Origin: Pseudomonas sp. ADAK18
GTDB taxonomy: Bacteria; Pseudomonadota; Gammaproteobacteria; Pseudomonadales; Pseudomonadaceae
Length of the DNA stretch: 64,000 bases
Assembly (NCBI RefSeq): GCF_012935695.1
Contig: NZ_CP052859.1
Span: 5,621,001-5,685,000 of the forward strand
Direction: 5' to 3'
Notes under the pieces: model-generated
Told to the model about the DNA's origin: nothing
Database searches by the model: none
Seen by the model: the letters and a program-made list of their open reading frames with translations, nothing else
In this document: one piece after another, positions 38,865 through 46,729 of the stretch
How the letters are laid out: the number at the start of each line of letters is the position of its first letter
How positions within the stretch are numbered: the stretch's first letter is position 1
Position numbers and translations under genes: made by a program

Positions 38865-39866
38865 TTAACCCTTCATCACCTGCGATAGCAGCTCGTAGGA
38901 ATGAATCCGGTCAGCGTGCTCGTACAGGTCGCAGGTAAAGATCAGTTCATCGGCGCCGGTTTGCTCAATCAACACTTCCAGCTTGGCACGAATTTTCGCC
39001 GGGCTGCCCACCATCGCCAGTCCGAGGAAGCTGCCTACGGCGTCTTTCTCATGGGGTAGCCACAGGCCGTCCATGGTTTTCACCGGCGGGCGTTGCACCA
39101 GGCTTTGCCCACGCATCAACGCGAGGATTCGCTGGTAAACCGAGGTGGCCAGGTAATCGGCCTGCTCGTCGGTATCGGCGGCCACCAGCGGGATGCCGAG
39201 CATCACGTAGGGCTTATCCAGCACCGCCGAAGGCTTGAAGTGGTTGCGGTAGACGCGAATCGCCTCGTGCATCAGGCGCGGTGCGAAATGCGAGGCGAAG
39301 GCGTAAGGCAAGCCGCGCTCCCCCGCCAGTTGCGCGCTGAACAAGCTCGAGCCCAATAGCCACACGGGCACGTTGGTGCCGGTGCCTGGCACGGCGATCA
39401 CCCGCTGGTCTGGAGTACGCGGGCCCAGGTAGGCCATCAGTTCTGTTACATCTTCCGGGAAGTCATCGGCGCTGCCGGAGCGTTCACGGCGCAGGGCGCG
39501 GGCGGTCATCTGGTCGGAGCCGGGCGCGCGGCCCAGGCCCAGGTCGATACGGCCCGGGTAGAGGCTTTCCAGGGTACCGAATTGTTCGGCGATCACCAGC
39601 GGCGCGTGGTTGGGCAGCATCACACCCCCGGAGCCGACCCGAATGGTCGAGGTACCACCGGCCAGATAGCCCAACAACACCGAGGTCGCCGAGCTGGCGA
39701 TACCGTCCATGTTGTGGTGTTCGGCCACCCAGAAGCGGTTATAGCCGAATTTTTCCACATGTTGGGCAAGGTCCAGGGAATTGCGCAGTGATTGCGCCGG
39801 ACTGCCATTGGCCCGCACGGGCACCAGGTCGAGGGTCGAGAACTTCACGTCGGACAGCGATTTCAT
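38865..39866 (-). CDS. Luciferase-like (LLM class) flavin-dependent oxidoreductase
   Basis: 333 residues. TIM-barrel LLM fold: [17 protein letters not shown] at the start, [30 protein letters not shown] and [16 protein letters not shown]. Resembles the YhbW/MsnO8-type subgroup. Probably an FMNH2-dependent monooxygenase with unknown substrate. Monocistronic. A hairpin with the ribosome site in its loop abuts the start codon. Confidence 0.9.
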   Translation of the reverse strand: MKSLSDVKFSTLDLVPVRANGSPAQSLRNSLDLAQHVEKFGYNRFWVAEHHNMDGIASSATSVLLGYLAGGTSTIRVGSGGVMLPNHAPLVIAEQFGTLESLYPGRIDLGLGRAPGSDQMTARALRRERSGSADDFPEDVTELMAYLGPRTPDQRVIAVPGTGTNVPVWLLGSSLFSAQLAGERGLPYAFASHFAPRLMHEAIRVYRNHFKPSAVLDKPYVMLGIPLVAADTDEQADYLATSVYQRILALMRGQSLVQRPPVKTMDGLWLPHEKDAVGSFLGLAMVGSPAKIRAKLEVLIEQTGADELIFTCDLYEHADRIHSYELLSQVMKG

Positions 39867-39896
39867 AAGCCTGCTTCTCCAAGGGGGCGCAGGCTT
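39867..39896 (-). promoter_or_regulatory. Leader hairpin touching the start codon of the LLM gene
   Basis: AAGCCTGC/GCAGGCTT, 8 bp, ends directly next to the ATG (39866). The GGAG ribosome site (complement of 39877-39880) is in the 14-base loop. It may affect translation start. On the plus strand the same hairpin plus T5 looks like a terminator. Confidence 0.5.
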
Positions 39897-40080
39897 TTTG
39901 ACGAACCAAAACCTGCCGCTTCATGTGCATGTTCTATGCAATGAGGGCATATACCCGAGATTCAATAGCGGATGTGAATTTGCCTACTCGATAAGTGGTG
40001 CTGTCCGACAAGATGAACTTTGCCAGAGCTTCTATCCTCAGAATCCTTATAGACGCAAAACCACAGTTGAGGAGACAGCT

Positions 40081-40512
40081 ATGAGTATCAAGAAAAAAGC
40101 ATCGGCTCATTGGGAAGGTGATCTGAAAACTGGCATCGGTTCGATTTCCACGGAAACCGGTGTGCTCCGTGAAGCGCCCTACGGCTTCAAGGCCCGTTTC
40201 GAAGGCGGCAAGGGCACCAACCCCGAAGAGCTTATCGGCGCTGCCCATGCAGGGTGTTTCTCCATGGCCTTTTCCATGATTCTCGGGGATGCCGGGCTCA
40301 AGGCCGACAGCATCGACACGCAGGCCGAAGTCACCCTGGACCAGGTGGACGGCGGCTTTGCGATCACGGCGGTGCACCTGATCCTCAAGGCGAAAATTCC
40401 CGGCGCCAGCCAGGCGCAGTTCGATGAACTGAGCAAGAAGGCCAAGGAAGGTTGCCCGGTGTCCAAGGTGTTGAATGCCAAGATCACGTTGGATGGCACC
40501 CTGGTTAGTTGA
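40081..40512 (+). CDS. OsmC family peroxiredoxin-like protein
   Basis: 143 residues from ATG 40081, with GGAGA five bases upstream. Two catalytic cysteines are present: AAHAGCFSMAFSM and KEGCPVSKVL. N-terminal HWEGDLKTGIGSISTETGVL is typical of OsmC rather than Ohr. It detoxifies organic hydroperoxides and is usually osmotic or stationary-phase induced. It is divergent from the LLM oxidoreductase gene across 214 bases that show no other feature. Confidence 0.94.
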   Translation: MSIKKKASAHWEGDLKTGIGSISTETGVLREAPYGFKARFEGGKGTNPEELIGAAHAGCFSMAFSMILGDAGLKADSIDTQAEVTLDQVDGGFAITAVHLILKAKIPGASQAQFDELSKKAKEGCPVSKVLNAKITLDGTLVS

Positions 40513-40524
40513 TCCAAGCCCCTT

Positions 40525-40550
40525 GCAGGAGCGAGCAGGCTCGCTCCTGC
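40525..40550. repeat. Short perfect hairpin, REP-like
   Basis: GCAGGAGCGAGC/GCTCGCTCCTGC, 12 bp with a two-base centre, 12 bases after the OsmC stop. Without a T run; may stabilise or end the transcript. Confidence 0.65.
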
Positions 40551-40626
40551 CTGTGCAAATGTGGTCGAATAGATGACTGCAGCGTGAGCGCACACTCGTG
40601 CGCGATGCATTTAGGGAGCTTCACTC

Positions 40627-40866
40627 ATGAAACGTTTTGCCTTGGCGATTATCTGCGGTGCACTGGCGACTTCGGCCCTGGCCGCGCCAAAGGACTGTGA
40701 AGAGCTTCGCAAAGAGATCGAAGTCAAGATCCAGGCCAATGCCGTTCCGTCCTACACCCTGGAAGTCGTCAGCAAGGAAGAAGCGGATAAGCACGATAGC
40801 GCCATGGTCGTTGGTACCTGTGAAAACGGCACCAAAGCCATTGTTTATCAAAAGAACAACGACTGA
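40627..40866 (+). CDS. DUF1161 periplasmic protein, copy 2
   Basis: 79 residues, signal peptide ending LATSALA-APKDC. Mature protein again has two cysteines (KDCEELRKEIEVKI and VGTCENG) and the ending AIVYQKNND. It matches copy 1 (38576-38806) over the whole length with a short insertion near KEEADKHDS. Unknown function. Convergent with the lipoprotein gene at 40867, with no spacer. Confidence 0.87.
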   Translation: MKRFALAIICGALATSALAAPKDCEELRKEIEVKIQANAVPSYTLEVVSKEEADKHDSAMVVGTCENGTKAIVYQKNND

Positions 40867-41289
40867 TCAGAGGCAGTTGACGCTGCGTTCTTCAGCCAGC
40901 AATTGGCGCGCCGCGTTGTATAGCCGGATGTTTGGGGTATAGGCCAACGACCGCCCTTCCAGGCGATAGCGCTGGCCGGCTTCGAAATGGTCGTACTGCA
41001 CGGTGATGAAGCAGGTTCGCTCATCCGTTTGCCCCAGCCCGCCGAAGCTGCCGCCGGTAGGCACTTCGAAATCAAAACGCACCATCAATTCGTGGCTGCC
41101 GGGCGGGACCTGGAAGAAGCGCCCGTCGCTCAGGGTTTTTCCATCCAGGCGTTGAGCCATTACCAATTTGGCCCCTGGTGTCGGGGTGGCGAAGTCGATC
41201 CAGGCTTGCTGTGGGTCGACCGGCGGGATGGGTGTCAACGTGCAGGCGCTTAGAAAAATCGCGGCAATTGGAAGCAAAAGCTGACGCAT
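40867..41289 (-). CDS. Putative lipoprotein, paralogue A
   Basis: 140 residues from ATG 41289. Lipobox LSAC at about residues 13-16. Mature part: PQQAWIDFATPTPGAKL, FFQVPPGSHELMVRFDFEV, CFITVQYDHFEAGQRYRLEG, ending SVNCL. No known catalytic motif. It shares the AWID, FxVPPGxHEL and AGxRY blocks with the next gene (41332-41745), so the pair arose by tandem duplication. Probably outer-membrane anchored; function unknown. Confidence 0.85.
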   Translation of the reverse strand: MRQLLLPIAAIFLSACTLTPIPPVDPQQAWIDFATPTPGAKLVMAQRLDGKTLSDGRFFQVPPGSHELMVRFDFEVPTGGSFGGLGQTDERTCFITVQYDHFEAGQRYRLEGRSLAYTPNIRLYNAARQLLAEERSVNCL

Positions 41290-41331
41290 GGTAAGCACTC
41301 GACGCTAGGAATAGCTCCAGCATAGCGCCGA

Positions 41332-41745
41332 TCAACTCTGTTGGCAGCCCGCGGGTTTGGCTTGGCTGATGACCTTGTGATCCTGGTCATACAATTTTGC
41401 CCAAGCCCTGAAACCGGTGCTGCCGGCATGCACCTGGTAGCGCTCGCCGGCGCTGAAATCCTTGAACGTCAGGTTGAGCCGGCAATCACGCCACAGGCGC
41501 TGCGCATCGGGGCCGATGTTGGTGGCCTCGACAGGGAATTGATAGCGCACTGTCAATTCATGGCGGCCCGGCGGCACTTCGAAATAACGTTTGTCGGTGG
41601 TGGCCTTGTCATCGACTTCCAGCGCGTGCAGCGCCGCTTCCTGACCGTTGTCGAGGTCAATCCAGGCCTGGGCCGGATCGGGGTCCGGTAACCCGACACA
41701 ACCTGTCAGGATCAGCACACTACCGGTCAGCATGAACATGCGCAT
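41332..41745 (-). CDS. Putative lipoprotein, paralogue B
   Basis: 137 residues, lipobox LTGC at about 13-16. Mature part: PAQAWIDLDNGQEAAL, RYFEVPPGRHELTVRYQF, CRLNLTFKDFSAGERYQVHA, ending PAGCQQS. Homologous to the downstream gene over its whole length, 42 bases away. Two cysteines in the mature part of both could form a disulfide. Function unknown. Confidence 0.85.
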   Translation of the reverse strand: MRMFMLTGSVLILTGCVGLPDPDPAQAWIDLDNGQEAALHALEVDDKATTDKRYFEVPPGRHELTVRYQFPVEATNIGPDAQRLWRDCRLNLTFKDFSAGERYQVHAGSTGFRAWAKLYDQDHKVISQAKPAGCQQS

Positions 41746-41802
41746 GGCAAAACTCCGTGCAAGCGAGATAGTCTGGCGGGCAGACTCTGCGAGGTGGTGG
41801 TA

Positions 41803-42900
41803 ATGGTTGGGCGTTGGTGTTTACGTCATGGGTTACTTGATCGTCATTTCCGGTTTTTGTTTCCGGGTCTCATGCTTTGGCTGCTCAACGGTTGTTCGAG
41901 CGTGGGTTACTACGGCCAGTTGGCGAGCGGCCAATGGCAACTGCTGCGTGCCCGGGAACCAGTAGCCCAGGTGATCGCAGACCCTTCGCGACCACAGGTC
42001 CTGCGCGATCACCTGACCCAATCGCAGAGGGCCCGCACCTTCGCCAGTCAGCACCTGCACCTTCCGGACAACCGAAGCTACCGCCTGTATGCCGACATTG
42101 GCCGGCCCTTTGTCGTCTGGAATGTCTTCGCCACGTCTGAATTTTCCCTGCTGCCCCAGACTCACTGTTTTCCGATTGCCGGCTGCGTGGCCTACCGGGG
42201 TTATTACAGCCAGGGCGCCGCTCGGGGTGAAGCGGCGTTGTTGCAGCAGCAAGGCATGGATGTGTCGATCGGTGGCGTCGAAGCCTACTCAACCTTGGGC
42301 TGGTTCAATGACCCGATCATGAGTTCGATGATGAGCTGGGGCGATGAGCGCCTGGCCACATTGATCTTTCATGAGCTGGCGCATCAGCGGTTTTATGTGA
42401 AGGACGACACTGAGTTCAACGAGTCGTTTGCCACCTTTGTCGAGCAGGAAGGTACTCGCCAGTGGCGTGCGGCTCGCGGGTTGCCACCGGCCAGTGAGTC
42501 AGCGTTGAAGCAGCGGGATCAGTTTATTCAACTGATTCTCGACACCCGTGCGCGACTGGAGCGCTTATATGCGCAGCCAGTGTCGGTAGACACAATGCGT
42601 CTCGCCAAAACCGCTGAGTTTGAGCGCTTTCGCAGCGACTACCGGCGGATGCGCGATGCTCAATGGAGCGGTGATAAGCGCTACGACACCTGGGTTAATG
42701 CGCCAATGAACAATGCGCGGCTATTGCCGTTCGGGTTGTATGACCGGTGGGTGCCATCGTTTGCAGCGTTGTTTCGGCAGTCGGGCGGGGATTGGCTGAA
42801 ATTTTATGCGGCGGTGGAGAAGCTGGGCGGGTTGCCGGTGGATGAGCGCAAGGTGGCGCTGGTTCGGTTGGAGGGACCTGATCCTGTTGTTGGCAAATAG
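41803..42900 (+). CDS. Lipoprotein aminopeptidase-like zinc protease
   Basis: 365 residues from ATG 41803; GTG 41794 is an alternative. The signal region ends in a lipobox LLNGC with C31. Zinc motif HELAH at 190-194 in LIFHELAHQRFY, followed by E207 in FNESFATFVEQEG, matches the putative-aminopeptidase family PF10023. Further conserved text includes VEAYSTLGWFNDPIMSSMMSW. Acts at the envelope; substrate unknown. Monocistronic; ends at a REP doublet. Confidence 0.88.
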   Translation: MVGRWCLRHGLLDRHFRFLFPGLMLWLLNGCSSVGYYGQLASGQWQLLRAREPVAQVIADPSRPQVLRDHLTQSQRARTFASQHLHLPDNRSYRLYADIGRPFVVWNVFATSEFSLLPQTHCFPIAGCVAYRGYYSQGAARGEAALLQQQGMDVSIGGVEAYSTLGWFNDPIMSSMMSWGDERLATLIFHELAHQRFYVKDDTEFNESFATFVEQEGTRQWRAARGLPPASESALKQRDQFIQLILDTRARLERLYAQPVSVDTMRLAKTAEFERFRSDYRRMRDAQWSGDKRYDTWVNAPMNNARLLPFGLYDRWVPSFAALFRQSGGDWLKFYAAVEKLGGLPVDERKVALVRLEGPDPVVGK

Positions 42901-42904
42901 GGCC

Positions 42905-42969
42905 TCATCGTGGGCAAGCCCGGCTCCCACATACGCAGGCCAAATGTGGGAGCGGGCTTGCCCGCGATA
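42905..42969. repeat. REP doublet
   Basis: Inverted copies of the GTGGGAGC..GGCTTGCC type with a 15-base centre, between convergent genes. Confidence 0.87.
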
Positions 42970-42975
42970 GCAATC

Positions 42976-43629
42976 TTATGGCTTTTGCAAAAACGCCTGA
43001 TGCAACTCGGCCACTGTCTCAAAATGCCAGGCCGGCGACTCTGCACTCAATTCCTTATGACTGCCAAACCCGTACCCCACGGCCGCCGCATCCAGCCCAT
43101 TGCGGTGGGCCCCGATCAGGTCGTGTTTGCGGTCGCCGATCATCAGGGTGTTGGCCGGGTCCAGGCCCTCTTCGGCCATCAGGTGGGCGATCAGCTCGAC
43201 TTTGTTGGTCCGCGTGCCGTCCAGTTCGCTGCCGTAGATCACCTTGAAGTGCTTGGCGAAATCAAAGTGCCGGGCGATTTCACGGGCAAACTCCCAAGGT
43301 TTGGAAGTGGCGACATACAGCTGCCGGCCCTGGCCGTTCAACGCCTCAAGTAGCGGCATGACACCGTCGAACACACGGTTTTCATACAGCCCGGTGACCT
43401 TGAAACGCTCGCGGTAAAAATTCACCGCCTCCCAGGCCTTGGCCTCATCGAAGCCGTAAAACTGCATGAACGCTTGCAGCAGCGGCGGGCCGATGAAGTG
43501 TTCCAGCTTGGTCAGGTCCGGCTCATCGATCCCCAGTTTGGCGAGGGCGTACTGGATCGAGCGGGTGATGCCTTCCCGAGGGTCGGTCAGGGTGCCATCC
43601 AGGTCGAACAAAACGGTTTGGTAATGCAT
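42976..43629 (-). CDS. HAD-family hydrolase, phosphoglycolate-phosphatase type
   Basis: 217 residues from ATG 43629 (MHYQTVLFDLDGTLTDP). HAD motifs: DLDGTLTD (nucleophile Asp), VATSKPWEFA (motif II), and TLMIGDRKHDLIGA (motif IV). Cap domain of the C1 type. Resembles Gph/5'-nucleotidase-like proteins, but the precise substrate cannot be set. Starts eight bases after the hexapeptide protein gene on the same strand. Confidence 0.9.
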   Translation of the reverse strand: MHYQTVLFDLDGTLTDPREGITRSIQYALAKLGIDEPDLTKLEHFIGPPLLQAFMQFYGFDEAKAWEAVNFYRERFKVTGLYENRVFDGVMPLLEALNGQGRQLYVATSKPWEFAREIARHFDFAKHFKVIYGSELDGTRTNKVELIAHLMAEEGLDPANTLMIGDRKHDLIGAHRNGLDAAAVGYGFGSHKELSAESPAWHFETVAELHQAFLQKP

Positions 43630-43637
43630 GGGTGTCC

Positions 43638-44183
43638 TTAACATTGGTCGAAGCCTTCGGCCAGGTGCAGGTCTTTGAGCTTCACGTAGTTCGCGGCGCT
43701 GTAGGTGAAAAAGGCGCGTTCCTTGTCAGTCAACGGCCGGATCTGTTTCACCGGGCTACCGACATACAAAAAACCACTCTCGAGTTTCTTGCCCGGCGGC
43801 ACCAGGCTGCCGGCGCCGATGATCACATCGTCCTCCACCACCGCGCCGTCCATCACGATGCTGCCCATGCCAATCAGGATCCGGCTGCCCACCGTGCAGC
43901 CATGCAGCATGACCTTGTGGGCGATGGTCACGTCATCACCGATCAGCAGCGGGAAACCGTCAGGGTTGAAGGGGCCGGCATGGGTAATGTGCAGCACGCA
44001 GCCGTCCTGGACGCTGGTACGCGCACCAATGCGGATACGGTGCATGTCGCCGCGAATCACCGTCAGCGGCCAGACCGAGCTGTCGGTGCCGATTTCGACA
44101 TCGCCGATCACCACCGCCGATGCATCGACAAAAGCCCCGGCACTCAAGGCTGGCGTGTGGTTCTGGTAGGTGCGAAGGGTCAC
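43638..44183 (-). CDS. Gamma-carbonic-anhydrase-like hexapeptide protein (YrdA type)
   Basis: 181 residues. Left-handed beta-helix with repeated hexapeptides (VVIGDVEIG, VTIAHKVMLHGCTVG, ILIGMGSIVMDGAVV). The His ligands of gamma carbonic anhydrases are seen in VLHITHAG and TIAHKVMLHGC. It probably forms a zinc-bound trimer; enzymatic activity varies in this family. Upstream of the HAD hydrolase and divergent from prlC. Confidence 0.92.
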   Translation of the reverse strand: MTLRTYQNHTPALSAGAFVDASAVVIGDVEIGTDSSVWPLTVIRGDMHRIRIGARTSVQDGCVLHITHAGPFNPDGFPLLIGDDVTIAHKVMLHGCTVGSRILIGMGSIVMDGAVVEDDVIIGAGSLVPPGKKLESGFLYVGSPVKQIRPLTDKERAFFTYSAANYVKLKDLHLAEGFDQC

Positions 44184-44285
44184 GATAGGCTCTCTCTCTT
44201 CTGCTGATAGCTGCGGTGGACGTTGATTGTAATTAAGATGGCCCCATCTTTGTTCTTACATGTTTCTTCAGCCAAGGTGTCCACC

Positions 44286-46337
44286 GTGAGCGCGAACAAC
44301 CCTCTTCTGCAGTCCTACGACCTGCCGCCGTTCTCGGCGATCCGTGCCGAGCACGTGCAACCGGCCATCGAACAGATCCTGGCCGACAACCGTGTCGCCA
44401 TCGAAGGCATCCTGCAAAGCCAGGGAAAAAATCCGACCTGGGCCGGGCTGATCCTGGCCATGGACGAACTCAATGACCGCCTGGGCGCCGCTTGGAGCCC
44501 GGTCAGCCACCTGAATGCCGTGTGCAATAGCGCCGAGTTGCGCGAAGCCTACGAGGCTTGCCTGCCGGCGTTGAGCGCCTACTCCACCGAGATGGGCCAG
44601 AACCGCGAGCTGTTCCAGGCCTTTGAGGCCTTGGCCAACAGCCCGGAAGCGGCCGGTTTCGATGTGGCGCAAAAAACTATTCTGGAGCACTCGCTGCGGG
44701 ACTTCCGCCTGTCGGGTATCGACCTGCCTGAAGCTCAGCAAAAGCGTTACGCCGAAGTACAGAGCAAGCTGTCGGAGTTGGGCAGCCGCTTCTCCAATCA
44801 ATTGCTGGACGCCACCCAAGCCTGGACCAAGCACGTCACTGACGAAGCTACCCTCGCCGGCCTGACTGATTCGGCCAAGGCACAAATGGCCGCCGCTGCC
44901 CAGGCCAAGGGCCTTGATGGTTGGCTGATCACCCTGGAATTCCCCAGCTACTACGCGGTGATGACCTACGCCCACGACCGCGCCCTGCGCGAAGAAGTCT
45001 ATGCAGCCTACTGCACTCGAGCGTCGGACCAAGGCCCGAATGCCGGTCAGAACGATAACGGTCCGGTGATGGAACAGATCCTCGACCTGCGTCAGGAACT
45101 GGCTCAACTGCTGGGCTTCGCGTCTTTCTCCGAACTGAGTCTGGCCACCAAAATGGCCGAGTCCAGCGACCAGGTGCTGAGTTTCCTGCGAGACCTGGCC
45201 AAGCGCAGCAAGCCGTTCGCTACCCTGGATCTGCAACAGCTCAAGGCCTACGCCGCCGAACAAGGCTGCCCGGACCTGCAAAGCTGGGACAGCGGTTTCT
45301 ACGGTGAAAAACTGCGTGAACAGCGTTACAGCGTTTCCCAGGAAGCCCTGCGCGCCTACTTCCCCATCGACAAGGTGCTGAGTGGCCTGTTCGCCATCGT
45401 CCAGCGCCTGTACGGCATCGAGATCGCCGAGCAGAAAGGCTTCGACACCTGGCACCCGGACGTTCGCCTGTTCGAAATCAAGGAAAACGGCCAGCACGTT
45501 GGCCGCTTCTTCTTCGATCTGTACGCCCGCGCCAACAAGCGTGGTGGCGCCTGGATGGACGGTGCCCGCGATCGTCGTCGCACTCTCTCTGGTGTATTGC
45601 AAAGCCCGGTGGCTAACCTGGTGTGCAACTTCACCCCGGCCGACAGTGGCAAGCCTGCCCTGCTGACTCACGATGAAGTGACTACGCTGTTCCACGAATT
45701 CGGCCACGGCCTGCATCACCTGTTGACCCGCGTTGAACACGCTGGCGTGTCCGGCATCAACGGTGTGGCCTGGGATGCGGTGGAGTTGCCAAGCCAGTTC
45801 ATGGAGAACTGGTGCTGGGAGCCGGAAGGCCTCGCACTGATTTCCGGCCACTACGAGACCGGCGAACCGCTGCCTCAGGACCTGCTTGGAAAAATGCTCG
45901 CGGCGAAGAATTTCCAGTCCGGCCTGATGATGGTGCGTCAGCTGGAATTCTCCCTGTTCGACTTCGAACTGCACGCCACCCACGGCGATGGCCGTAGCGT
46001 GCTGCAAGTGCTCGAGGGCGTACGTGACGAAGTCTCGGTGATGCGCCCGCCAGCCTACAACCGCTTCCCCAATAGCTTCGCCCATATCTTTGCTGGCGGT
46101 TATGCCGCGGGTTACTACAGCTACAAGTGGGCGGAAGTGCTGTCGGCGGATGCGTTCTCCAAGTTTGAGGAAGACGGTGTGCTCAACGCCGAAACCGGTC
46201 GTGCCTTCCGCGAAGCGATCCTGGCCCGTGGTGGTTCCCAGGCGCCGATGGTGCTGTTCGTCGATTTTCGCGGACGTGTGCCGTCGATTGACGCACTCTT
46301 GCGCCACAGCGGCCTGACCGAGGACGCAGCAGCATGA
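44286..46337 (+). CDS. prlC: Oligopeptidase A (M3 family)
   Basis: 683 residues from GTG 44286, AAGGTG six bases upstream. Zinc motif HEFGH at 470-474 in LFHEFGHGLHHLLTRVEH, third ligand Glu in WDAVELPSQFMENW, and the substrate loop AHIFAGGYAAGYYSYKW. It degrades cytoplasmic oligopeptides, including cleaved signal peptides. Its end overlaps the next gene by four bases (ATGA). A diverged tandem copy lies at 46730-48736. Confidence 0.97.
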   Translation: MSANNPLLQSYDLPPFSAIRAEHVQPAIEQILADNRVAIEGILQSQGKNPTWAGLILAMDELNDRLGAAWSPVSHLNAVCNSAELREAYEACLPALSAYSTEMGQNRELFQAFEALANSPEAAGFDVAQKTILEHSLRDFRLSGIDLPEAQQKRYAEVQSKLSELGSRFSNQLLDATQAWTKHVTDEATLAGLTDSAKAQMAAAAQAKGLDGWLITLEFPSYYAVMTYAHDRALREEVYAAYCTRASDQGPNAGQNDNGPVMEQILDLRQELAQLLGFASFSELSLATKMAESSDQVLSFLRDLAKRSKPFATLDLQQLKAYAAEQGCPDLQSWDSGFYGEKLREQRYSVSQEALRAYFPIDKVLSGLFAIVQRLYGIEIAEQKGFDTWHPDVRLFEIKENGQHVGRFFFDLYARANKRGGAWMDGARDRRRTLSGVLQSPVANLVCNFTPADSGKPALLTHDEVTTLFHEFGHGLHHLLTRVEHAGVSGINGVAWDAVELPSQFMENWCWEPEGLALISGHYETGEPLPQDLLGKMLAAKNFQSGLMMVRQLEFSLFDFELHATHGDGRSVLQVLEGVRDEVSVMRPPAYNRFPNSFAHIFAGGYAAGYYSYKWAEVLSADAFSKFEEDGVLNAETGRAFREAILARGGSQAPMVLFVDFRGRVPSIDALLRHSGLTEDAAA

Positions 46338-46606
46338 GTGAAGGGCCTGTGAAAACCAAAAAGCGCTTTATCGCCGGGGCAGTCTGCCCGGCGTGCAGCG
46401 AGCCGGACAAGTTGATGATGTGGAGCGAGGACGATGTGCCGCACCGCGAATGCGTGGCTTGCGGTTATTCCGACACGCTCAATGAACAAGGTCTTTCGGT
46501 GCCCAAGGAATTGGGCACGCGGGTCAATACATCGGCGTTGAAGGTGCCGGATCCCAAGGTGCAGGCGGTGCAGTTCTTTCCAAATCCGAAGCTGAAAAAA
46601 GACTGA
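46334..46606 (+). CDS. DUF2387 zinc-ribbon protein (YheV-like)
   Basis: 90 residues, start overlapping the prlC stop. Two CxxC knuckles: VCPACSEPD and CVACGYSDTL, forming a zinc ribbon. KKRFIAGAVCPAC and HRECVACG are typical of the family. Role unknown; translational coupling to prlC suggests shared regulation, as in other pseudomonads. Confidence 0.92.
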   Translation: MSEGPVKTKKRFIAGAVCPACSEPDKLMMWSEDDVPHRECVACGYSDTLNEQGLSVPKELGTRVNTSALKVPDPKVQAVQFFPNPKLKKD

Positions 46607-46729
46607 CTGAAATAGCCATCGTCTTTCGCCCCACCGAGGCGCAAGGCGATGTACATAGATACTGCTTTGCCCGGGTTCGTTCTTCTTAGACTTTTGAGTT
46701 CCAGTCCAAGGATGATAAGGATCGAACCC

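Noticed and set aside
44268..46307. 679-codon open frame antisense to prlC
   Set aside because: Complete shadow of a conserved gene, without recognisable motifs.
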